Assembly: GCA_035646975.1 (NCBI GenBank) | Contig: DASROJ010000016.1 | Coordinates: 1 to 7,945, forward strand | DNA: 7,945 bases | Source: DASROJ01 sp035646975 | GTDB lineage: Bacteria; Acidobacteriota; Polarisedimenticolia; JACPZX01; DASXTC01 | Direction of reading: 5' to 3' | In this document: in pieces, positions 1-5,693 of the stretch | How the letters are laid out: each line of letters starts with the position of its first letter | How positions within the stretch are numbered: the first letter of the stretch is position 1 | Translations under genes and position numbers: made by a program | Notes under the pieces: generated by a model | What the model saw: the letters and a program-made list of their open reading frames with translations, nothing else | Database searches by the model: none | Told to the model about the DNA's origin: nothing

Positions 1-152
1 GGCAGCGCGCCCGCATGAGATGGGCCGGTGGCGCTGACGATCACCTTTCCCGCGGTGGCTGGATCGGGATCGGCGTTGGCGTCCGAAAGGCTCAGCGAGA
101 GGCTCTGACGACAGCCCGGCGACTGGGGGGCCAGCGTGAGATGTCCCGCGGC
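1..152 (-). repeat. Protein-level repeat, copy 3, cut by the left edge
   Basis: Encodes protease residues 1392-1441. Gly1394 to Cys1405 is 11 residues as in the other two copies, and LSLSLSDANADPDP matches the LTVTLSDSDLN segment of copy 2. If it is a full copy, a closing Cys should lie near residue 1500, about 180 bases beyond the left edge. Confidence 0.6.
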
Positions 153-3100
153 GCAGGGCGAGGAACCGTCGGGGACGGCGAATCCCTCCGGCGCGAACGC
201 GCTCTCGTTGCCGAACCGATCAAATGAAGTCACCGTGATGAAGTGCGGCGAGCAGGCGCCGAGTGCCGTCAGCACGAGCGAGGCGGGGGAGGCTTCCACC
301 CGCACCGGCGAGACACCCTGGAACGCCGTCGTGCCGCTGTAGGCGGGACCCGAGCCGTCGGTGTCGTACCAGATCCGATATCCCTGCAGGTCCGGGGCGG
401 CCGCGGGGTCAACCGGTGTCCAGGTGACCCGGATCGTCCCGGCCCCGTACGGCTTCGCCGTCACGTTGGTCGGCGCGGGCGGCGCGGTGCAATCCGACAC
501 CATCGCCGAGGCGGTGGCGGTCGCCGGGGTGCCGCCGCCCGTGTTGGCATCGGCGTAGGTGAAAGAGACGGGAGCGCCCTCCGCCACCGCCAGCTTGCCG
601 GCGGCGGGAGCCGGTGAGAGATCGAGGGTCGCGCGGAACTGCCCCGTCGAAAGCCCTGTCTCGACGAGGTTGATCTGCTGCTGGCCCAGAGGGGAGGCCG
701 CCGTGATGTGGGCGGTGTCCGCCGCGAGCTGGTTGAGGTTCAGGTCGCTGTCGGACAAGGTCACGGTCAGCCGTGACGAGCAGCCATATTCATCCCCATC
801 GAGCGAGATCCTCCCCTGGTGGCAGATCCCCTCGGCCGTCATCTCGACGTCGTCGATGTACCACCCGGACAGCGTCGCGTTGGACTCCGACGGGTCCTGC
901 CAGAAGTGGAACCTGATGCGGACGATGTGCCCGCTGTAGGTGGACAGATCGAATGACGCCTTCGACCAGCTGGTCAGGACGCCGGCGTAGACGCGGCTCG
1001 TCCTGGACAGGTAGGGGTTGTCCTCGTCGATCGTATCCGGGTAGCCGCCTGCCGGCTCAATCGGCGTCCAGGTCGCGCCACCGTCGCTGCTGATCTCGAC
1101 CCACGCGCCGTCATTGAGCGAGTTCGGCGTCCGGCCACCGGTGATCGCGTAGTAATGCTCGAAGGTGAGCTCGGCGCCGACGACATCGCGCAGGTCCACG
1201 GGCGGAGAGATCAGCGCGGCGTCGGCTCCGACGCTGTAGTTGCCGTCGAGATTCGTCCCCCACACACGTGTTCCGGAAAACGCTCCCGGCGGTCCGGAGG
1301 ACGCGTGCCCGAGCTGCCAGTCGTCCACGGCGCCGGCTGACATCGCACCGTGAGTCCAACGGGTACCCAGCGCTTCCATGTCGTCGTGAAGCATCACGCG
1401 GCGGGATTTCGTCCCGGGCCCCGTGGAAAACCCCAACGGGCTCGCCGGTCCCGACGCGCCAAGACCGGCCGCATCGGTGGAGGAGACCACCGCGGTGTAG
1501 AACGAACAGCCCGCCAGCGCGCGCAGCTTGATCTCGTGCTCGGTCACGAGCTTGGAATCGGCAAGGAGCTGTGTCCTGGTGGCTCCCAGGCCGAACGACA
1601 CCTGGCTGTCGGCGGGACGATCCGTCTTCCACCGGATGGTGGCCTCCCCATCTCCCACCAGGGCTGCCTCGATCTGTGTCAAGACGGGCGGCGCGCAGCG
1701 CGCCACGATGGTCGCGCTCAACGTCTGGGGGGCTCCGGTCCCGGGGGCCAGCCGATGGTAGGAGGCGGTCACCGCCTGCCCGTCGACGGCCTGCAGGACA
1801 CCGTCGCCGGACAGCTGCGTGGCGGTTGCGGTGTTGATCGAACCGCTGAAGACACCGGAGCCGGGCGGATCTTCGTCCATCGTCACCGTCTCTCGATCGG
1901 CTCCGCTTTCGACATCGGCCGTGACGCGTCCGAAGCCCTCGAGCTGCCGGTCGGCCAGCCGCATCGTGAGAAGCGCGCCGCAGGCCCTGCCGGCCCCGGT
2001 GATCTCGATGAACCCGGCATCGGTGGCCAGCCTGGCATTGGTGACGTGCAGGGCGAAATCCTGGTCGGTCTCGCCGGGTGTCGTGGGAACGCCATCGCCT
2101 GCCAGGTTGGCCGCCTCCACCGTGACCCGAATGCTGCGGGTGCCGGGTGGAAGCACCACCATCTCGACATTGTTACGCTCGTCCGGTGCGCCGCCCGCGA
2201 CGGAGAGCCCTTTGTCCAGCACGTTGCCCAGGTAGGTCACACCGTCGGCCTCGACCCGCAGGTCCAGGTCGTTGACGAACGCCCAGCCCGCAGGGGTGCC
2301 CGGGGCGTCGGTCCATGCAAGGGTCACGACGATCCCGCGGGAAGGATCCTCCGCCACGACCGGATCGAACGTGGCAGTCTGCCCGGTGGCGGTGAGCACC
2401 TGCTGCTGGTCGAACGCCAGACGTGCCGTTTCCTCCACGAGCGAGCCGATGTCGGCGCGTCCCCAGCCCTGGGCGAAATTCGGGCGGTTCGACGTGTTGC
2501 TGAGCGTCTGTGTCGTCGTTCCCATATCGTGCGCGTGGCCGATCAGCATCGCCTTGATCATGGCCGGGCTGGGCGCGACACCGAACTGCCGGCGGTACAC
2601 CTCCGCGGCGATGACCGCGGCGGCGGTGACATGGGCGGCGGCCTGGCTGGTCCCGGAGGACCAGTTGAGGAGCTGCTGGCCCGGCGGATAGTACGGATTG
2701 CAGACCCCGATCCCGGTGTAATCGATGGCCGTGGAGGCGAGCGACTGGATGTGGCTGCCGGGAGCGACGAGCTCCGGTTTGATCCGGCCATCGCCGGTGG
2801 GTCCTCGGCTCGAGAAGGTCAGGACATGATCGACGCTGTCGGCCAGGAGGTTCGACGTGCCGCAGCCGTCGGCGCCCACGGGACGGTAGTTCTCGGTGGC
2901 GCCCACCGTCAGGACGTTTTTCGCCGTGGCCGGCCAGCCGACGGTGAGCGGGTTGGGTCCCAGGTTCCCGGAGGAAAAGACAGGCAGGAACCCCTGGGAG
3001 CCGTTGGAGGAATCGCCGTCGGCGTCCCTGACCAGGGCATCGTACTCCGCGTCGATGCTGTTGTACTGGGTGCCGGGGCCTCCCCAGGAGTTGTTCCCGA

Positions 3101-4325
3101 TGCGGGCGCCTCTCCGGTAGGCGTTGGCGATCAGATCGGTAAAGCTGCTCCCCGGGAAGAACCGTCCCGCGCAGTCGAAGATCCGCGTGACACCGATGCG
3201 CACGGACGGGGCAACGCCGAGACCGAGCAGGTAGCCGTCATCGTCGAGAAAGGAGTTCCCGGCGGAAACGCCACCGGCGATGATCCCGGCGATGTTGGTG
3301 CCGTGTCCCACGCAGTCTTCCGTCAGACCTTCACCCGTCAGGTCGTCGGAGTAGGCGACCCTCCCTTTGAGCCCGGGCTGCTGCACCTGGGTGCCGCCGA
3401 TGTCGATGCCGGTGTCGGTGATGTCCACGATGATGCCGCCGAGGTCGTCGAGGCCGTGGGCCGCGAGCCACGAAAGGTAGCCGGGGCCCAGCGGCCTTCC
3501 CCTGGCGACCAGCCCCGCGGTGGTCAAATCGCTGCGCTCGTCGTGCGTGACGATCGGCCCGAACGGCTCGATCCAGGCCACCTCGGGCAGTCTGGCGATC
3601 TCTTCGATCGCCCCGGGAGGCAGCGTGACACGGATGTTGGTGAAACCGCTCACGTCGTGCGCTTCCATCCTGATGGCCAGCGCGCGGGCGCGAACCGAGT
3701 CCAGGGCGGCATCATGGGCGCCTGCCCGGACGATCTGGACCGTCACATCGACAGGATCCTGCGTCGAGGTCAGCTCGGGGCTCAATCGATCGGTCAGGGC
3801 GAGCGGTTCGCGCCATTGCACCGGCAGCGACGATTTGGCCAGCGCCGCCGGATCCTCCACCCAGACGATGTAGGCGTTGTGAGGGACGTAGGCGATTGGG
3901 CGGGCTCCACCGAGCTTTCGCAGCTCCTTGAGCCAGGATTCCTTCACCGGGCCATGAAACTGCAGGATCTCCAGCCGGCCTTTGACTGGAACCGGCGACG
4001 GTGGCGCGATGGCCGGCAGCGTCGATTCAGCCGGGTCGATCGTGCGGGCTCGCAGGAGGATCCTGTCGTCGATCCGGCGATGCCCTCGTGTCGACGGTCC
4101 GGCCGCCTCGGCATCGGCGATCTCGGTGTCGGAGCCTCGCACGAGCACCATGGAGCCCCCGTAGTCCTCGAGAATCTCGAGCCGTCCGGAGGATGCCAGC
4201 GCCTCCACCGCGCGGGATCGGGGAACCATCGCTTTTGATCGCCGCGGTCCGGCGGCCGATGAGATGCCGGCGACGAGCACCGGCGCCAGGAGGAGGGCGA
4301 GGCAGGGTGCGGCCCACTTCGTCAT
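1..4325 (-). CDS. Large secreted subtilisin-family (S8) serine protease, KP-43-like, C-terminus off the left edge
   Basis: Secreted endopeptidase; N-terminus complete, 1441 residues visible, no stop before base 1. Residues 1-25 form a signal peptide (Lys3, hydrophobic 8-21, cleavage near Ala24/Ala25). Residues 27-295 are a long pro-region. The catalytic domain spans about 296-632: Asp304 in ITDTGID, His341 in GHGTN, oxyanion Asn454 in SSGN, Ser560 in GTSQAAAH. A beta-sandwich at about 640-760 carries NDLDL (685-689) and RNNVE (717-721), which I associate with KP-43-type subtilases. Then follow a Cys-bracketed repeat (769-880), an FN3-like domain (882-972), a MAM/jelly-roll-like domain (976-1165), a second repeat (1169-1281), a second FN3-like domain (1283-1390) and the start of a third repeat. 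It is last in a run with two cohesin-like genes. The ATG at 4325 gives a compact signal peptide but has no clear ribosome site; an in-frame GTG at 4367 has one. Substrate is unknown. The call of protease is firm; domain edges are approximate. Confidence 0.95.
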   Translation of the reverse strand, partial: MTKWAAPCLALLLAPVLVAGISSAAGPRRSKAMVPRSRAVEALASSGRLEILEDYGGSMVLVRGSDTEIADAEAAGPSTRGHRRIDDRILLRARTIDPAESTLPAIAPPSPVPVKGRLEILQFHGPVKESWLKELRKLGGARPIAYVPHNAYIVWVEDPAALAKSSLPVQWREPLALTDRLSPELTSTQDPVDVTVQIVRAGAHDAALDSVRARALAIRMEAHDVSGFTNIRVTLPPGAIEEIARLPEVAWIEPFGPIVTHDERSDLTTAGLVARGRPLGPGYLSWLAAHGLDDLGGIIVDITDTGIDIGGTQVQQPGLKGRVAYSDDLTGEGLTEDCVGHGTNIAGIIAGGVSAGNSFLDDDGYLLGLGVAPSVRIGVTRIFDCAGRFFPGSSFTDLIANAYRRGARIGNNSWGGPGTQYNSIDAEYDALVRDADGDSSNGSQGFLPVFSSGNLGPNPLTVGWPATAKNVLTVGATENYRPVGADGCGTSNLLADSVDHVLTFSSRGPTGDGRIKPELVAPGSHIQSLASTAIDYTGIGVCNPYYPPGQQLLNWSSGTSQAAAHVTAAAVIAAEVYRRQFGVAPSPAMIKAMLIGHAHDMGTTTQTLSNTSNRPNFAQGWGRADIGSLVEETARLAFDQQQVLTATGQTATFDPVVAEDPSRGIVVTLAWTDAPGTPAGWAFVNDLDLRVEADGVTYLGNVLDKGLSVAGGAPDERNNVEMVVLPPGTRSIRVTVEAANLAGDGVPTTPGETDQDFALHVTNARLATDAGFIEITGAGRACGALLTMRLADRQLEGFGRVTADVESGADRETVTMDEDPPGSGVFSGSINTATATQLSGDGVLQAVDGQAVTASYHRLAPGTGAPQTLSATIVARCAPPVLTQIEAALVGDGEATIRWKTDRPADSQVSFGLGATRTQLLADSKLVTEHEIKLRALAGCSFYTAVVSSTDAAGLGASGPASPLGFSTGPGTKSRRVMLHDDMEALGTRWTHGAMSAGAVDDWQLGHASSGPPGAFSGTRVWGTNLDGNYSVGADAALISPPVDLRDVVGAELTFEHYYAITGGRTPNSLNDGAWVEISSDGGATWTPIEPAGGYPDTIDEDNPYLSRTSRVYAGVLTSWSKASFDLSTYSGHIVRIRFHFWQDPSESNATLSGWYIDDVEMTAEGICHQGRISLDGDEYGCSSRLTVTLSDSDLNLNQLAADTAHITAASPLGQQQINLVETGLSTGQFRATLDLSPAPAAGKLAVAEGAPVSFTYADANTGGGTPATATASAMVSDCTAPPAPTNVTAKPYGAGTIRVTWTPVDPAAAPDLQGYRIWYDTDGSGPAYSGTTAFQGVSPVRVEASPASLVLTALGACSPHFITVTSFDRFGNESAFAPEGFAVPDGSSPCAAGHLTLAPQSPGCRQSLSLSLSDANADPDPATAGKVIVSATGPSHAGAL
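483..821 (-). repeat. Protein-level repeat, copy 2 (Cys-bracketed beta domain of the S8 protease)
   Basis: Encodes protease residues 1169-1281. Gly1171 to Cys1182 is again 11 residues, followed by LTVTLSDSDLN, a VETGLSTGQFRATL segment, AAGKLAVAEG, a FTYADANTGGGTPATA segment, and a closing Cys1279, 97 residues after the first Cys. It aligns motif for motif with copy 1. This copy is the cleaner match to a pattern I recall from large exported proteins of GC-rich soil bacteria (strand, Cys, SD.DLN, ETG..TG.F, closing DC.AP). I cannot give it a family name. Confidence 0.7.
1686..2018 (-). repeat. Protein-level repeat, copy 1 (Cys-bracketed beta domain of the S8 protease)
   Basis: Encodes protease residues 770-880. 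It opens with Gly771, alternating hydrophobic residues and Cys782 exactly 11 residues after the Gly. It continues through LTMRLAD, then a DEDPPGSGVFSGSI segment and a GDGVLQAVDG turn, and closes at Cys877, 95 residues after the first Cys. Copy 2 has the same order of motifs and nearly the same Cys spacing. I infer an immunoglobulin-like beta domain from the strand-turn pattern. The DNA copies are diverged, so this is repetition of a protein domain and not a recent nucleotide duplication. Confidence 0.7.
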
Positions 4326-4363
4326 GGCGGTGCGCCGATGGAACAGACCTGGAGCGCTCCGCG

Positions 4364-4906
4364 TCACGGCGCCCCCCTCACGGTGATCGAGGTCCCGCGG
4401 AAGGTCGAGGCCAGCGGCTGACCCGTGGGATCGAGAACGGAAGCGCGCGAGAAGCTGAGCGGACAGACCCCCGGCTGCCGGGCGCGAAACGTCAGCCGGC
4501 AGAGGGTTCCTTTTCCACGGGCGCCACGGGCCGAGCCCAGACGCGACAGGCCCACCACCAGGCCACCGCCGCGCGAGGCCGGGCCGGCTGCGGCCATGAA
4601 GCTGGTGGCTGCTCCATCGGCCCGAAGGAAACCGCCTTCGATCGGGGAGGAGGCGACGAGCTCGAGGATCGACGTGTCGTAATGAAGCGTGAACGGGACG
4701 CTTCCGACGTTGTTCGCTCCCGCGATTCTCACCGTCACGTTGACCAGGGCTCCCGACCGGACCGTGCCGCTGGAGACAACGGCCTTCACGATCGCCGGGG
4801 CCGTCGCGGCGGACGCAGCCGGTGAAAAATGCGGCAGGATGATCGCGGCGGCCCCCAGGGCGATGCGTCGGGCGAGCCTTGCGGCGATCCTTGTGCTGAT
4901 GGTCAT
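4364..4906 (-). CDS. Exported cohesin-like domain protein (180 aa)
   Basis: A small exported protein, probably one cohesin-like beta-sandwich. Residues 1-33 are a signal peptide: Arg-rich start, hydrophobic 16-25, ASA-A cleavage site near 33. The rest fits the cohesin pattern: a strand around GTVRSGALVNVTVRI (47-61), the HYDTSILEL segment (75-83) matching the usual F.L.YDP..L.., a Gly/Ala-rich stretch (91-116), and GTLCRLTFRA (133-142) matching the late G.L..I.F.A strand. Cys136 and Cys148 may pair. Cohesins classically bind dockerins, but many bacterial cohesin-like domains are found outside cellulosomes with unknown partners, so no ligand is claimed. The ATG lies 7 bases after the upstream stop, with AGG 6 bases before it overlapping that stop, which indicates co-translation with the lipoprotein-like gene. 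The S8 protease follows at once. The gene is firm; the cohesin assignment is moderate. Confidence 0.83.
   Translation of the reverse strand: MTISTRIAARLARRIALGAAAIILPHFSPAASAATAPAIVKAVVSSGTVRSGALVNVTVRIAGANNVGSVPFTLHYDTSILELVASSPIEGGFLRADGAATSFMAAAGPASRGGGLVVGLSRLGSARGARGKGTLCRLTFRARQPGVCPLSFSRASVLDPTGQPLASTFRGTSITVRGAP
4367..4379 (-). promoter_or_regulatory. Ribosome-binding site and alternative GTG start for the S8 protease
   Basis: GAGG (minus strand, 4379-4376) lies 8 bases before a GTG at 4367-4365. That GTG overlaps the stop of the preceding gene (TGA, 4366-4364) as GTGA and is in frame with the protease, adding 14 residues (an Arg-containing, polar leader) ahead of Met at 4325. The ATG at 4325 has no comparable ribosome site, so this upstream start may be the real one and would couple protease translation to the cohesin-like gene. 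Confidence 0.45.
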
Positions 4907-4913
4907 CGCTTGC

Positions 4914-5540
4914 CTATCGCGCCACGTCGATCTCGGCGCCGCTGTCGAACAGCTGCACGGGGACTTCGGGGACAGCAGGCTGGGTCCGATACAGGCGCGT
5001 GCCGGACGGAGCGTTCGGGTCGCCGTTGAACTGGACGAAATCCAGTGGCGCGTTGCCTCGACCTGCGGCGGTGAAAGTGATCCGGGCCAGCGCGCGCTGA
5101 CCGCTCACGGTGCAACCCGGTGGCGACACCCCGGCGATCGATTCGCTGATCAGGATCGAGCCGGTCTGGTTGGCGTTGTCGTTGCCGACATTGTCCGCCT
5201 TGAGCACGGGGCCGGACGAGCAACCATCCAGCACGCCCCCCGTTGCGACGCTTTGCGCGCGGGCGACGAGCGGGTCGAAGAGGATCTCGAGGTTGAAACC
5301 ATCGAATTCCGAGGAGATGTCCTGCGCCATCACGTCCACCTGCAGGGTCCCGCCTGCGCCGGCGCCCTGCGCGATCCAGAGGACGTCGTCGACGGCCGCC
5401 CCGGGCGGAGCGAAGCTCAGGCTGATGTGGAGACTCGACCCGCCGGCGCCGCCATCGTGACTGCAGGCCGGCGACAGCAGCGCGAATACCGAGCACAGCA
5501 GGCCGGCACAGGCTGTCGTACCGGCCCGACTTGCCCGCAT
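4914..5540 (-). CDS. Secreted lipoprotein-like protein with a cohesin-like domain (208 aa)
   Basis: Residues 1-26 form a signal peptide ending in LLSPAC, with Cys26 followed by a flexible SHDGGAGGSS linker, as expected for a lipoprotein tethered to a membrane. The lipobox is imperfect: Ser and Pro occupy -3 and -2. Residues about 37-206 look cohesin-like: GGTLQVDVMAQD (63-74), the hallmark FDGFNLEILFDP segment (79-90), SVATGGVLDG (97-106), GSILISES (127-134) and RALARITFTAAG (149-160). Cys107 and Cys143 could form a disulfide. I chose the ATG at 5540 because it puts the hydrophobic stretch near the N-terminus; a longer in-frame ATG at 5612 would add a non-signal-like leader. An in-frame GTG at 5546, six bases after a run of six G, is an equally good start. 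It is the first gene of the proposed three-gene envelope unit, preceded by a candidate promoter. Partner unknown. Confidence 0.82.
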   Translation of the reverse strand: MRASRAGTTACAGLLCSVFALLSPACSHDGGAGGSSLHISLSFAPPGAAVDDVLWIAQGAGAGGTLQVDVMAQDISSEFDGFNLEILFDPLVARAQSVATGGVLDGCSSGPVLKADNVGNDNANQTGSILISESIAGVSPPGCTVSGQRALARITFTAAGRGNAPLDFVQFNGDPNAPSGTRLYRTQPAVPEVPVQLFDSGAEIDVAR

Positions 5541-5607
5541 CTGCACGGTTTTCCCCCCACGTTCCCGGTCGACGGATCGGACCCAGCGTGTTGGACCCGC
5601 GATCGGA

Positions 5608-5634
5608 TGCATCGGTTGGCACTGTCTGCATCGG
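5608..5634. repeat. Direct repeat TGCATCGG, two copies
   Basis: Two identical 8-base copies at 5608-5615 and 5627-5634, start to start 19 bases, sit in the untranslated leader of the lipoprotein-like gene. The first copy overlaps the palindrome GATGCATC (5606-5613). They may be paired regulator sites or chance in GC-rich DNA. The rest of the gap 5541-5689 holds the candidate promoter and dyad and no recognisable RNA element. Confidence 0.25.
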
Positions 5635-5663
5635 GGAAATGCGCGAGCCGACCGTCGAGATGG

Positions 5664-5693
5664 AGCCTAGCACAGGAAGTCCTGTATGGTCAA
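5664..5693 (-). promoter_or_regulatory. Candidate sigma70-type promoter ahead of the cohesin-like/protease genes
   Basis: On the minus strand TTGACC (5693-5688) is a 5/6 match to a -35 box. After an 18-base spacer, TAGGCT (5669-5664) matches only 3/6 of a -10 box. The -35 box overlaps the stop codon of the TPR gene, and the start of the lipoprotein-like gene is about 120 bases downstream. The gap is the only sizeable one among these genes, so a promoter is expected here. The -10 is weak, so activation or another sigma factor is possible. Inference from pattern only. Confidence 0.3.
5672..5685. promoter_or_regulatory. Perfect inverted repeat ACAGGA-AG-TCCTGT, candidate operator
   Basis: Two perfect 6-base half-sites separated by two bases lie centrally within the spacer of the candidate promoter, a classical position for a dimeric repressor or a spacer-distorting activator. 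There is no T-run after it on either strand, and the 2-base centre is poor for an RNA hairpin, so it does not look like a terminator. The binding protein is unknown. Confidence 0.35.

Noticed and set aside
1350..4238. A 962-codon open reading frame on the plus strand
   Set aside because: It lies codon-for-codon antisense to the S8 protease. Its stops correspond to rare TCA serine codons of the protease (at both ends), and such stops are scarce because TTA, CTA and TCA are avoided in GC-rich genes. Its translation is low in complexity with no recognisable domain, while the minus frame carries an intact protease.
5541..5612. Longer N-terminus for the lipoprotein-like gene starting at the ATG at 5612
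   Set aside because: No ribosome site precedes it, and it would place 24 mostly polar residues before an otherwise normal signal peptide.
5672..5685. Dyad read as a terminator for the dinB-TPR unit
   Set aside because: It has a short stem, a loop of two to four bases and no following T-run on the minus strand.
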